64,000 nt of DNA from SHVO01 sp050246995 (GTDB lineage: Bacteria; Pseudomonadota; Alphaproteobacteria; Rhodospirillales; Rhodospirillaceae), in NCBI GenBank assembly GCA_050246995.1, contig JBFWVA010000003.1:1-64000 (forward strand). Direction: 5' to 3'. The notes under the pieces were generated by a model. It had not been told where the DNA came from and searched no databases. It saw only the letters and a list, made by a program, of their open reading frames with translations. A program made the translations under genes and the position numbers. Positions 16,801 through 26,095 of this stretch are shown piece by piece (the first letter of the stretch is position 1; each line of letters starts with the position of its first letter).

Positions 16801-18186
16801 ATGACCCAGGGCCAGCGTTACGACTACGACCTCATCACCCTCGGCGCCGGTTCGGGCGGGGTGCGCGCCTCGCGTCTGGCCGCCAAATACGGCGGGCGGG
16901 TCGCGGTCATCGAGGCCAGCCGCCCCGGCGGCACCTGCGTCCTGCGGGGCTGCGTGCCCAAGAAGCTCCTGGTTTACGGCTCCCACTTCGCCAGCCACTT
17001 CCAGGACGCCCTCGGCTACGGCTGGCAGATCAGCGGAGCGGCCCACGATTGGGGCGCCATGATCGCGGCGAAGAACAAGGAACTGGACCGCCTGGAAGGC
17101 ATCTATGCCCGCATCCTGCGGGACGCGGGCGCGAACCTCATCGCGGGGCGCGGCGTCATCGCCGATCCGCATACAGTCGAAGTCGACGGCAAGCGCATGA
17201 CGGCTGAAAAGATTTTGGTCGCCGTCGGCGGCTGGCCGCTCGTGCCCGACTTCCCGGGCAAGGAACATGTCCTGACCTCGAACGAAGCCTTGGAGCTGAA
17301 AGAACGCCCCAAGCGCATCGTCATCGTCGGCGGCGGATATATCGCCGTCGAGTTCGCCTGCATCTTCCGTGCGCTCGGCTCCGAAGTCACTCTCGTGATC
17401 CGCTCAGGCTCGCTCCTGCGCGGCTTCGATCAGGATGTCCGCGCGACCTTGGCCGACGAGATGGAAAAGCAGGGCATCAAGATCCACCGCGATTGCACCG
17501 TCCATTCCGTCGAAAAGAAAGGCGGCGAATACTGCGTGCTCTTCGACAAGAGCGAGGAGATGATGGCCGATTGCGTGCTCTATGCCACGGGCCGCGCCGC
17601 TAACACCGCGAACCTGGGGCTCGCGGAATCCGGCGTGCAGCTCAAGAAGAACGGCGCGATCGTTGTCGATGCGCAGAACCGCTCCAGCGTTGAAAGCATC
17701 TTCGCCGTGGGCGACGTCACCGACCGCGTCAACCTGACGCCGGTGGCGATCAACGAAGGCCGTGTCTTCGCCGAGACGTTCTTCAACAAGAACCCGATGA
17801 CCCTTGACTATGCGAACATCGCCTCGGCGGTGTTCACCCAGCCTCCTGTGAGTGTGGTCGGTCTCACCGAGGAACAAGCGCGCAAGGACTATAAGGTCCG
17901 CATCTTCATCACCCGCTTCAAGCCGATGAAACACACGCTCTCGGGCCGCGACGAACGCACCATGATGAAGCTGGTCGTCGACAAAGCCACCGACCGCGTG
18001 CTCGGGTGCCACATGGTCGGCGAGGACGCCCCCGAGATCATCCAAGGCCTCGCCGTCGCCCTCAAGGCCGGCGCCACCAAGAAGCAGTTCGACGAAACCG
18101 TCGGCATCCATCCCACGGCGGCGGAAGAGTTCGTCACCATGCGCGATCCCGTGCCGGAGAAGGACCCGGCGGCAGCGGAGATGTGA
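16801..18186 (+). CDS. gor: Glutathione-disulfide reductase
   Basis: A 461-residue FAD-dependent disulfide reductase that regenerates glutathione with NADPH. Order of elements: FAD-binding LGAGSGGVRASRLAA, the redox-active pair Cys46/Cys51 in GGTCVLRGCVPKK, the NADPH-binding IVIVGGGYIAVEFA, the second FAD contact FAVGDVTDRVNLTPVA and the C-terminal interface motif GIHPTAAEEFVTM with its active-site His. The RGCVPKK sequence favours glutathione reductase over dihydrolipoamide dehydrogenase. I take the ATG at 16801; an in-frame GTG at 16768 would add 11 residues of no family likeness. Confidence 0.92.
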   Translation: MTQGQRYDYDLITLGAGSGGVRASRLAAKYGGRVAVIEASRPGGTCVLRGCVPKKLLVYGSHFASHFQDALGYGWQISGAAHDWGAMIAAKNKELDRLEGIYARILRDAGANLIAGRGVIADPHTVEVDGKRMTAEKILVAVGGWPLVPDFPGKEHVLTSNEALELKERPKRIVIVGGGYIAVEFACIFRALGSEVTLVIRSGSLLRGFDQDVRATLADEMEKQGIKIHRDCTVHSVEKKGGEYCVLFDKSEEMMADCVLYATGRAANTANLGLAESGVQLKKNGAIVVDAQNRSSVESIFAVGDVTDRVNLTPVAINEGRVFAETFFNKNPMTLDYANIASAVFTQPPVSVVGLTEEQARKDYKVRIFITRFKPMKHTLSGRDERTMMKLVVDKATDRVLGCHMVGEDAPEIIQGLAVALKAGATKKQFDETVGIHPTAAEEFVTMRDPVPEKDPAAAEM

Positions 18187-18202
18187 TTCTTTTGTTTTCT
18201 GG

Positions 18203-18324
18203 TCATCCTGGGCGAAGGCCCAGGATCCAGAGTCGTGAAGTGAGATGCAGGCCGGGCACTCATAGAGCGTTGCATCCGCCGGTGTTCGAAAACCCTGGAC
18301 CCTGGGCGTCCGCCCAGGGTGACA
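18203..18324. repeat. Dispersed intergenic repeat of about 120 bp with hairpin ends
   Basis: Two palindromes face each other. The left is TCCTGGGC-GAAG-GCCCAGGA (18206-18225), the right is ACCCTGGGCG-TC-CGCCCAGGGT (18299-18320). They enclose about 70 bases, and the ends TCATCCTGGGC and GCCCAGGGTGACA are inverted relatives. The unit sits between gor and the TauE gene and resembles the non-autonomous palindromic intergenic elements common in alphaproteobacteria. Confidence 0.75.
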
Positions 18325-18344
18325 TTGAGTTCTGAAGCCCCATC

Positions 18345-19094
18345 ATGGACTCCCTCGCGATCATCATCATCATCGGCGCGGCCGCCGCCGGCTTCGTGCA
18401 AGGTCTCTCGGGTTTTGCTTTCGCGATGTGCGCGATGGCCTTCTGGGCCTGGACGGTCGATCCGCAGCTCGCCGCCGTGGTGGTCGTGGGCTGCTCCGTC
18501 GTTGGTCAGGCCATCACCATCATCGCCGCGCGGCGCGGCTTCAATCTGAAGCGCACGCTGCCGTTCATCATCGGCGGCGTGCTTGGTGTGCCGCTCGGCA
18601 TCGCCATTCTGCCGCTGATCGATCAAATCGCCTTCCGCGCCGCCGTCGGCGGGTTCCTCGCGCTCTACTGCCCCTTGATGCTGTTCTACGGCGGCAAGGT
18701 GCACGTCCAGAAAGAGCGGCCCGCCGTGAACGGGGGCTTCGGTTTCATCGGCGGCATTCTTGGCGGGATCGGCGGTTTCGCCGGGGCGGTGCCGACGCTG
18801 TGGGCGTCGTTTCAGGCGTGGAGCAAGGATGAACAGCGCGCGATCATCCAGTGGTTCAACCTCTCCATGCACATCGTCACCATCACCGGCTATTTCGTGC
18901 GCGGGATCATCACGGTTGAGCGTGCGAGCTGGTTGTTGATCGCCATCCCGGCGATGGTGATCCCGTCGCTGCTCGGCGCGAAGATGTACACGAAGATCAG
19001 CGATGCCGCGTTCCGGCGATTGATCCTCGGCATCCTATCGCTGACCGGAATCTCGCTCCTGATCTCGTCTGTGCCGCGCCTACTTACGGGCTGA
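18345..19094 (+). CDS. TauE/SafE family membrane permease
   Basis: A 249-residue membrane protein with about eight hydrophobic segments. The N-terminal GAAAAGFVQGLSGFAFAMC and the later repeat GFGFIGGILGGIGGFAGAVP are the paired Gly-rich motifs of the TauE/SafE (DUF81) family, proposed to move sulfite, sulfonates or other small organic anions across the inner membrane. The substrate is not evident, and no sulfur-metabolism gene is adjacent. The 3' end overlaps the convergent methyltransferase gene by 11 bases. Confidence 0.88.
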   Translation: MDSLAIIIIIGAAAAGFVQGLSGFAFAMCAMAFWAWTVDPQLAAVVVVGCSVVGQAITIIAARRGFNLKRTLPFIIGGVLGVPLGIAILPLIDQIAFRAAVGGFLALYCPLMLFYGGKVHVQKERPAVNGGFGFIGGILGGIGGFAGAVPTLWASFQAWSKDEQRAIIQWFNLSMHIVTITGYFVRGIITVERASWLLIAIPAMVIPSLLGAKMYTKISDAAFRRLILGILSLTGISLLISSVPRLLTG

Positions 19095-19692
19095 GCTTCG
19101 CAAGCCAGATCGTATGACCGCCGCACCCGGGGTCTTCCACAACGTGCTCCAGCACCCGGAATCCCTGCGCCGCCAATAGCGTGCGGTATTCGTCGCCGGC
19201 GAGGCTCGCGTGGTACAGCGCGTCGCCCTGATAGCTCCCAATCGCTTCGCCGAATTTCGGTCCACTGGTGAACATCAGCGCCGCGCCTGGGGCGGCGTGG
19301 GCGGCGAACACCGGGAACATTGCGCGCTGATCGTCCGGCGTCAGATGAAAGAAACTGTCCCACGCCAGGATTCCGCCGAAGCGCTCATCCAACGACACGC
19401 TGCGCATATCGCCCGTCATCCATCGCTCTTTTGGGAAGCGCGTGCGAGCCGTTTCAATCAACGCGGGCGAACTGTCGACGCCGGTCACCGTATGGCCATG
19501 TTCGATCAGATAGCTGGCGAGGGGCTCCCCGGCGCCGCAGCCCAGATCGAGGACCGACCGGTCGGACGGCAATGCCGCGCGGAATCGCTCCAGCCAAGGC
19601 CGCTCGACCAGGGCCCGGCCGCGCTCCTTGTCCCAGGCGGCGGCGTGGCGCTGATAAAGGGCGATGAGATCGGCGGCGGAGGGATGGTTCAT
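19084..19692 (-). CDS. Class I SAM-dependent methyltransferase
   Basis: A protein of 202 residues with a Rossmann methyltransferase fold: motif I VLDLGCGAGEPLASYLIEHG, the acidic end of strand 2 in VTGVDSSPALIETA, GDMRSVSL and ILAWDSFFHLT as motif III/IV equivalents. It is a small single-domain enzyme, and the methyl acceptor cannot be told. I use the ATG at 19692 (MNHPSAADL); a GTG five codons upstream is possible. It is convergent with the TauE gene and divergent from the DAHP synthase gene. Confidence 0.85.
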   Translation of the reverse strand: MNHPSAADLIALYQRHAAAWDKERGRALVERPWLERFRAALPSDRSVLDLGCGAGEPLASYLIEHGHTVTGVDSSPALIETARTRFPKERWMTGDMRSVSLDERFGGILAWDSFFHLTPDDQRAMFPVFAAHAAPGAALMFTSGPKFGEAIGSYQGDALYHASLAGDEYRTLLAAQGFRVLEHVVEDPGCGGHTIWLAKLSP

Positions 19693-19819
19693 GCGCAAAG
19701 CTAACACAACCGGTTGGAATTGTTCGTCTTTGGGCTTTTCCCTGGAAAAGCGGGCATGGAATCATTAATACCTGCGCATTATATGTACGGGTCGTACGTG
19801 AGAACCATTGAGGCGCGCC

Positions 19820-21217
19820 GTGGCAATACGCGAGACAGGAAAATGGAGCCGGGAAAGTTGGAGGGCCAAGCCCATCCAGCAGGTGCCCGTTTATCCGGAC
19901 GCCGCCGTGCTCACGGCCGTGGAGAAACAGCTGCGCGGATATCCGCCGCTGGTGTTCGCCGGTGAAGCCCGCCGCCTGAAGACCGCGCTCGGCAAGGTCG
20001 CCGACGGCAAGGCGTTCCTGCTCCAGGGCGGCGATTGCGCCGAAAGCTTCGCTGAATTCCATCCCGACAATATCCGCGACACCTTCCGCGTTCTTTTGCA
20101 GATGGCGGTCGTGTTGACGTTCGGCGGCGCGGTTCCGATCGTGAAAGTCGGCCGTCTGGCCGGTCAGTTCGCAAAGCCGCGTTCTTCGCCCGACGAGACC
20201 ATCGGCGGGGTCACGCTGCCGTCTTATCGCGGCGACAACATCAACGGCCCTGAGTTCACCGCCGAAGCGCGTATTCCCGATCCCAATCGCATGGTGCAGG
20301 CCTACAACCAGTCGGCCGCGACCCTCAACCTTCTGCGCGCGTTCGCGCAGGGCGGTTACGCCGATCTGCATAAGGTCCATCAGTGGACTCTCGGTTTCAT
20401 GACCGACGCCGCCACCGCGGAGAAATACAAACGCTTCGCCGACCGCATCCAGGAAACGCTCGAGTTCATGGAAGCCTGCGGTCTGACGGGCGATACGGTG
20501 CCGCAAATCCGCGAGACCGAACTCTATACCTCGCACGAAGCGCTTCTGCTCCCATACGAAGAAGCGATGTGCCGCAACGATTCCACCACCGGTCAATGGT
20601 ACGGGTGCTCGGCGCACATGCTGTGGCTGGGCGAGCGCACGCGCCAGCCTGATCATGCGCACGTCGAATTCATGCGCGGCATCCAGAACCCGCTCGGCGT
20701 GAAAGTCGGCCCGAAGACGACGCCGGAAGAACTTCTGACGCTGTGCGATCTCCTCAACCCGCAGAACGAAGCCGGCCGCCTGACGGTCATCACCCGCATG
20801 GGCGCCGAACGTCTCGCCGAACATTTGCCCACGCTGGTCCGCGCCGTGCAGCGCGAAGGCCGTAAGATCGTGTGGGTCTGCGATCCCATGCACGCCAATA
20901 CGGTGAAAAGCTCGACCGGCTACAAGACCCGCCAATTCGACCGCATCCTCTCCGAAGTGCGCGCGTTCTTCGCCGTGCATCGCGCCGAGGGGACACATCC
21001 GGGCGGCGTTCACTTCGAACTCACGGGCAAGGACGTCACCGAATGCGTCGGCGGCACCCAAGCGATCACCGAAGCCAGCCTGGCCGACCGCTATCACACC
21101 CACTGCGATCCGCGCCTCAACGCTTCGCAGTCGCTGGAACTCGCTTTCCTTATCGCCGAAGCGCTCAAGGAAGAGCGCGTTCTGCAGAAAAAGGATCGCC
21201 TGGCCGCCGTCTCTTAA
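19820..21217 (+). CDS. aroG: Class II 3-deoxy-7-phosphoheptulonate (DAHP) synthase
   Basis: A protein of about 465 residues that condenses phosphoenolpyruvate with erythrose-4-phosphate at the entry to the shikimate pathway. It is the class II (plant-like) form: WRAKPIQQVPVYPD near the start, the metal-ligand Cys in LLQGGDCAESF, KVGRLAGQFAKPRS, and the C-terminal VWVCDPMHANT and GGVHFELTGKDVTECVGG blocks. I chose the GTG at 19820 because GAGG lies six bases upstream; a TTG at 19808 is also in frame. nadE follows after nine bases on the same strand. Confidence 0.93.
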   Translation: MAIRETGKWSRESWRAKPIQQVPVYPDAAVLTAVEKQLRGYPPLVFAGEARRLKTALGKVADGKAFLLQGGDCAESFAEFHPDNIRDTFRVLLQMAVVLTFGGAVPIVKVGRLAGQFAKPRSSPDETIGGVTLPSYRGDNINGPEFTAEARIPDPNRMVQAYNQSAATLNLLRAFAQGGYADLHKVHQWTLGFMTDAATAEKYKRFADRIQETLEFMEACGLTGDTVPQIRETELYTSHEALLLPYEEAMCRNDSTTGQWYGCSAHMLWLGERTRQPDHAHVEFMRGIQNPLGVKVGPKTTPEELLTLCDLLNPQNEAGRLTVITRMGAERLAEHLPTLVRAVQREGRKIVWVCDPMHANTVKSSTGYKTRQFDRILSEVRAFFAVHRAEGTHPGGVHFELTGKDVTECVGGTQAITEASLADRYHTHCDPRLNASQSLELAFLIAEALKEERVLQKKDRLAAVS

Positions 21218-21226
21218 GTTCGCCCG

Positions 21227-22918
21227 ATGGCAGACTCCCTCGCGATCGCGTTGGCCCAGGTCAATCCGACCGTGGGCGACATCGCCGGCAACATCGCGCT
21301 GATCAAGGACGCCCGCGAACGGGCGCGCGCGCTTGGCGCCGATCTCGTGGTGTTCCCCGAACTCTGCGTCAGCGGCTATCCGCCCGAGGATCTGGTCTAC
21401 CGCGTCTCGTTCCTCGAAGCCTGCGAGAAGGCCGTCGGTGAACTCGCCGAGCTCACCGCCGACAAAGGCCCTGCGCTCCTGATCGGCTCGCCGTGGCAGG
21501 CAAAAGTGAACAAGCTCGGTGAAGACACCCGCGTGCGCGCGCACAACGCCGTGCTGTTGCTCGATCACGGCCAGGTCCAGGGCGTGCGTTTCAAGCATCA
21601 TCTGCCGAACTACGGCGTCTTCGACGAATACCGCGTCTTCCTCGCCGGTCCCGCGCCGGGGCCGATCCCGTTCCGCGGCGTCCGTTTAGGCGCGATGGTG
21701 TGCGAGGATATGTGGTTCGAGGACATCGCCGAAACGCTGCAGGAATCGGGCGCCGAAATCCTCATCGTTCCGAACGGGTCTCCCTTTGAACTCTCCAAAC
21801 ACGACGGCCGCCTCAATCATGCGGTCGGCCGCGTGCTCGAAACCAACCTTCCGCTAATCTATGTGAACCAGGTCGGCGGTCAGGATGATCTCGTGTTCGA
21901 CGGCGGCTCATTCGTGCTGAATGCCGACCGCTCCCTGGCGGCGCAGCTGCCGTGGTGGCGCACCGATCTTCTGGTCACCGAATGGCGGCGCGGCGAGAAG
22001 GGGTGGGTTTGTACGCCTCAAGCGCCTGCGGCCGTCTGTGAACGCGCCGAGAATGTCTATCAGGCCGCCGTCATGGGGTTGCGCGACTACGTGCGTAAGA
22101 ACCGTTTCCCCGGCGTGGTGCTCGGTCTGTCGGGCGGTATCGACAGTGCGCTGGCCGCCGCCATCGCCGCCGACGCGCTCGGGCCGGACAAAGTCCATTG
22201 CGTCATGATGCCGTCGCCCTACACGTCGCAAGAGAGCCTCGACGACGCGGCGGCCTGCGCGAAATTCCTGGGCGTGCGGCTCGAGACCATTTCGATCGGC
22301 CCGGCCATGATGGCCTACGACGAGATGCTCGCGGCTCAGTTCACCGGAACCAACGCAGGCATTACGGAAGAAAATCTCCAGTCCCGCGCGCGTGGCATGG
22401 CGTTGATGGCGATCTCGAATAAGTTCGGGAAGATGGTGCTCTCCACCGGCAACAAGAGCGAGATGTCCACCGGCTACGCCACGCTCTACGGCGATATGTG
22501 CGGTGGCTACGCCGTGCTGAAGGATCTCTATAAGACCACCGTCTTCGCGGTCTCGCGCTGGCGCAATGCCCACAAACCCGCCGGCGGCCTAGGCCCCGAG
22601 GGTCCGGTGATGCCCGAGAACGTCATCACCAAGCCGCCGACCGCTGAACTGAAGCCCAACCAAAAGGACCAGGATACGCTCCCGCCCTACGAAGAACTGG
22701 ACGGAATCCTGAAGGGTCTGATCGAGGGCCAGAAGGGGATCAAAGAGGTCGCCGCCGAAGGGTTTGACGAGGCCACGGTCCGCCGCGTCTTCAAGATGCT
22801 GAAGAACGCCGAATACAAGCGCCGCCAGGCGCCCCCGGGCGTAAAAATCAGCAAAATCGCGTTCGGACGCGACTATCGCTATCCGATTACCAATGGCTTT
22901 AATGACGATGTAGGTTAA
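21227..22918 (+). CDS. nadE: Glutamine-dependent NAD+ synthetase
   Basis: A 563-residue two-domain enzyme that amidates nicotinic acid adenine dinucleotide to NAD+. The N-terminal nitrilase-type glutaminase domain shows its Glu-Lys-Cys triad in FPELCVSGYPPEDL, RFKHHLPNYGVFDE and MVCEDMWF. The C-terminal ATP-pyrophosphatase domain begins near residue 300 with LGLSGGIDSALAAAI and includes VLSTGNKSEMSTGYATLYGD. Domain order and length match bacterial glutamine-dependent NadE. The start lies nine bases after the DAHP synthase stop, so the two may be co-transcribed. Confidence 0.95.
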   Translation: MADSLAIALAQVNPTVGDIAGNIALIKDARERARALGADLVVFPELCVSGYPPEDLVYRVSFLEACEKAVGELAELTADKGPALLIGSPWQAKVNKLGEDTRVRAHNAVLLLDHGQVQGVRFKHHLPNYGVFDEYRVFLAGPAPGPIPFRGVRLGAMVCEDMWFEDIAETLQESGAEILIVPNGSPFELSKHDGRLNHAVGRVLETNLPLIYVNQVGGQDDLVFDGGSFVLNADRSLAAQLPWWRTDLLVTEWRRGEKGWVCTPQAPAAVCERAENVYQAAVMGLRDYVRKNRFPGVVLGLSGGIDSALAAAIAADALGPDKVHCVMMPSPYTSQESLDDAAACAKFLGVRLETISIGPAMMAYDEMLAAQFTGTNAGITEENLQSRARGMALMAISNKFGKMVLSTGNKSEMSTGYATLYGDMCGGYAVLKDLYKTTVFAVSRWRNAHKPAGGLGPEGPVMPENVITKPPTAELKPNQKDQDTLPPYEELDGILKGLIEGQKGIKEVAAEGFDEATVRRVFKMLKNAEYKRRQAPPGVKISKIAFGRDYRYPITNGFNDDVG

Positions 22919-22958
22919 TTTCCTGCCGTCGTAAGCCTAGCCATCTCCGAGAGTTTTC

Positions 22959-24623
22959 ATGTCCGAAACCGAAGCCCCCGCCGTCGTAAACAATTTCCTG
23001 CGCGATATCGTCAGCGCGGACCTTGCTTCGGGCAAGCACAAGGAAATCGTCACCCGGTTTCCGCCGGAGCCGAACGGTTATCTGCACCTCGGCCATGCGA
23101 AGGCCATCTGCATCAATTTCGGTCTCGTCGAGGAATTCGGCGGGCGCTGCCACCTGCGCTACGACGACACCAATCCGGCGAAGGAAGAGCAGGAATATAT
23201 CGACGCCATCGAAGCGGATGTGCGCTGGCTCGGCTTTGACTGGGGCAAACACCTCTATCACGCCTCGGATTATTTCGAGCAGCTCTACAAGTGGGCCGAG
23301 ACCCTCATCGAGAAGGGGCTGGCGTATGTCGATGATCAGACCCCCGACGAGATGCGGCTCAATCGCGGCACGCTGACCGAAGGCGGCAAACCGAGTCCGT
23401 TCCGCGACCGCTCCGTCGCCGAAAACCTCGACCTGTTCCGCCGCATGCGCGCGGGCGAGTTCCCGAACGGTGCGCGCACCTTACGCGCCAAGATCGACAT
23501 GGCCTCCGGTAACATCAATCTGCGCGACCCGGTGCTCTACCGCATCATCCACACGCCGCATCCGCGCACGGGCACCACCTGGTGTATCTTCCCCATGTAC
23601 GACTACGCCCATGGGCAGTCGGATGCGCTCGAGCACGTCACGCACTCGCTCTGCACCCTCGAATACGACGATCACCGCCCGCTCTATGACTGGCTGCTCG
23701 AACAGTTGCCGGTTCCCGCGCGCCCGCGCCAGTACGAGTTCGCGCGCCTCAACATGACGTACACGGTCCTCTCGAAGCGCTCGCTGACGCAATTCGTGAA
23801 AGACGGTCATGTGGACGGCTGGGACGACCCGCGTATGCCGACCATCGCCGGTATGCGCCGCCGCGGCATTCCTGCCGAAGCGATCCGCGATTTCGTCAAG
23901 CGCGCCGGTGTCGCGCGCGCCAACAGCGTCGTCGACATCGCGATGTTCGACGCCGCCGTGCGCGAATATCTCAACAAGGCCGCCTCGCGTTACATGGCGG
24001 TGCTGAAGCCGTTGAAGGTCGTCATCGAGAACTATCCGGAAGGCCAGTCGGAAGAGCTCGAAGCCGTGAACAATCCGGAAGACCCCGCCGCCGGCTCCCG
24101 CAAGGTGCCGTTCTGCCGCGAGCTCTACATCGAGCAGGACGACTTCATGGAGAACCCGCCGAAGAAATTCTTCCGGCTTTCTCCTGGAATGGAAGTGCGT
24201 CTTCGTTATGCCTATTTCATCACCTGCCGCGAAGCCATCAAGGACGCGTCCGGCAACGTCGTCGAGCTCCGCTGCACCTACGATCCGGCGACCAAGGGCG
24301 GGAACGCGCCCGACGGCCGCAAGGTGAAGGCCACCATGCACTGGGTCTCGGCTCCGCATGCCGTGAACGCTGAAGTGCGCCTTTACAACACGCTCTTCAG
24401 CCGCCCCGATCCGGGCGCCGACGGCGATGTGGTGAAGGACCTCAATCCGAACTCACTGGAAGTGATCGCGGAGGCGAAACTCGAACCTGCCCTCGCGGCG
24501 CGCGACGAAAAGACCACGGTGCAGTTCGAGCGCTTGGGCTACTTCGTGCGGGATTCGAAAGCGAAGGACCTCGTCTTCAATCGCACCGTAGGCCTGCGCG
24601 ACACCTATGCAAAAGCGCAATAA
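22959..24623 (+). CDS. glnS: Glutaminyl-tRNA synthetase
   Basis: A 554-residue class I aminoacyl-tRNA synthetase that charges tRNA-Gln directly. The signature PPEPNGYLHLGHAKAICINF carries the HIGH-type motif (HLGH), and VLSKRSL is the KMSKS equivalent. The segment YDDTNPAKEEQEYIDAI and the two C-terminal beta-barrel anticodon-binding domains distinguish GlnRS from GluRS. Many alphaproteobacteria make Gln-tRNA only by the GatCAB amidation route, so a GlnRS is informative about lineage. It starts 40 bases after nadE. Confidence 0.95.
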   Translation: MSETEAPAVVNNFLRDIVSADLASGKHKEIVTRFPPEPNGYLHLGHAKAICINFGLVEEFGGRCHLRYDDTNPAKEEQEYIDAIEADVRWLGFDWGKHLYHASDYFEQLYKWAETLIEKGLAYVDDQTPDEMRLNRGTLTEGGKPSPFRDRSVAENLDLFRRMRAGEFPNGARTLRAKIDMASGNINLRDPVLYRIIHTPHPRTGTTWCIFPMYDYAHGQSDALEHVTHSLCTLEYDDHRPLYDWLLEQLPVPARPRQYEFARLNMTYTVLSKRSLTQFVKDGHVDGWDDPRMPTIAGMRRRGIPAEAIRDFVKRAGVARANSVVDIAMFDAAVREYLNKAASRYMAVLKPLKVVIENYPEGQSEELEAVNNPEDPAAGSRKVPFCRELYIEQDDFMENPPKKFFRLSPGMEVRLRYAYFITCREAIKDASGNVVELRCTYDPATKGGNAPDGRKVKATMHWVSAPHAVNAEVRLYNTLFSRPDPGADGDVVKDLNPNSLEVIAEAKLEPALAARDEKTTVQFERLGYFVRDSKAKDLVFNRTVGLRDTYAKAQ

Positions 24624-24793
24624 GCCTAGGATGCGCTGCGAAAGCGTTTTCTGAGGATTAGGGCTTAAATCAAAGGCTTACAGTCTTCCGCAGCGCTTCC
24701 CGCATGCCTCCCATGCCGCGAAATCAGGTGAAACGCGGGGCCGGCGTCGTACCATACCTCCGCACGTAGAAACGTGCTGAAGGTGAGTTTCCG

Positions 24794-25060
24794 ATGAACA
24801 GTGCAGTCGGTTTTTCGCACCACCGGGAGAAAGGTCCGTCGCCGCTTTGGATCGCCGTAAGCAGCGCGATATATGTGGGTGGGGCGGTCGGCGTCGGCAT
24901 TATTAACCAGGGATTTCTCCTGCTGGCCTGGTTGATGACGGTGTTCCTCGCCATGGCCGTCTATCTCACGCTCGATGCGCACGGGCGCCTTATAAACGCC
25001 TACACAATATTTTTCACGAGCATCATCGCACTGAGCGCGACGGCTCATTTCATCGTGTAG
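24794..25060 (+). CDS. Small membrane protein (88 residues), unknown function
   Basis: A short protein with three hydrophobic stretches: about residues 18-36 (PLWIAVSSAIYVGGAVGVG), 40-58 (GFLLLAWLMTVFLAMAVYL) and 70-88 at the C-terminus. GGTGAG lies upstream of the ATG. No family is recognised. Its last 16 bases overlap the convergent threonine aldolase gene. Confidence 0.6.
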   Translation: MNSAVGFSHHREKGPSPLWIAVSSAIYVGGAVGVGIINQGFLLLAWLMTVFLAMAVYLTLDAHGRLINAYTIFFTSIIALSATAHFIV

Positions 25061-26052
25061 TAGGCTTTGAAAGCGGCGATCGCGGTTCCCATATCGGGAT
25101 CGGTAACGTCGCCATGTGTCACCAGCCGGAGGTTGGGCGACATCAAGGTCAAGATGCCGCGCTCCTTGAGAAAGGCCGCGAGCGGCGCGCAGTCCTTGTC
25201 CGGCACAGCGACAAAAACCATGTTCGTGCTCTGCGACGTGATTTTCAGCGCGGGGATATCGCTCAGACCCTTGGCGAGTTTCGCCGCGTTCTCGTGATCG
25301 GTCCGCAGGCGGGTGAGGTGGTTGTCCAGCGCGTAAAGGCACGCCGCCGCCAGAACGCCGGCTTGGCGCATGCCGCCGCCAAGCGTCTTGCGCCACCGCG
25401 CGGCGCGTTTAATCAGCTCCTTCGATCCGACAAGCACCGAACCGACCGGCGCGCCCATCCCTTTGGAGAAGCACATGGAGACGCTGTCGAATCCCGCGCA
25501 GAGCTCGGCCAGCGGTGCGTTGGACGCGGCCATGACGTTCCAGATCCGCGCGCCATCGAGATGCGTGCCAAGCCCTTTGGATTTCGCGAAAGACGTTGCG
25601 TCCGCCACGTACCCCGCCGGCAGCACCTTGCCCCCGATCGTATTCTCCAATGCCAGCAGCTTGGTTTTTGCAAAATGCGTATCGTCCGGCTTGATCGCGG
25701 CGGCGATCAAGTCGAGAGGAATGCTGCCGTCCGCGGCGTTGGCGAGGGGTTGCGGCTGGATGCTGCCCAAAACCGCGGCGCCCCCGCCTTCGTACTTATA
25801 GGTGTGGGCATTTTGGCCGACGATATATTCGTCGCCGCGTTCGCAGTGGGCCATCAGCCCCGCGAGATTGCTCTGTGTCCCGGTCGGCAGGAACAGGCCG
25901 GCCTCTTTCCCCGCGCGCTCGGCCGCGATGGCCTGGAGGCGGTTCACGGTCGGGTCGTCGCCAAAAACGTCGTCGCCGACAGGGGCGTCCATCATGGCCT
26001 TCCGCATGCCGGCCGTGGGCTGCGTAACGGTATCGCTGCGCAAATCGATCAT
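25045..26052 (-). CDS. ltaE: Low-specificity L-threonine aldolase
   Basis: A 335-residue PLP enzyme that cleaves threonine and allo-threonine to glycine and acetaldehyde. It opens with MIDLRSDTVTQPTAGMRKAM, the family start. It has PTGTQSNLAGLMAH for phosphate binding, HLDGARIWN with the cofactor Asp, and the Schiff-base Lys197 in MCFSKGMGAPVGS. Length is normal. It is divergent from the 142-residue gene at 26096 and converges on a small membrane protein gene. Confidence 0.93.
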   Translation of the reverse strand: MIDLRSDTVTQPTAGMRKAMMDAPVGDDVFGDDPTVNRLQAIAAERAGKEAGLFLPTGTQSNLAGLMAHCERGDEYIVGQNAHTYKYEGGGAAVLGSIQPQPLANAADGSIPLDLIAAAIKPDDTHFAKTKLLALENTIGGKVLPAGYVADATSFAKSKGLGTHLDGARIWNVMAASNAPLAELCAGFDSVSMCFSKGMGAPVGSVLVGSKELIKRAARWRKTLGGGMRQAGVLAAACLYALDNHLTRLRTDHENAAKLAKGLSDIPALKITSQSTNMVFVAVPDKDCAPLAAFLKERGILTLMSPNLRLVTHGDVTDPDMGTAIAAFKAYYTMK

Positions 26053-26095
26053 GTATGAAAGTCCCCTAGATGCCCGATAAACCTAGGAGAGAACG

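Noticed and set aside
19454..21601. 715-codon open frame antisense to the DAHP synthase gene
   Set aside because: Composition-driven shadow; the plus-strand gene has all class II motifs.
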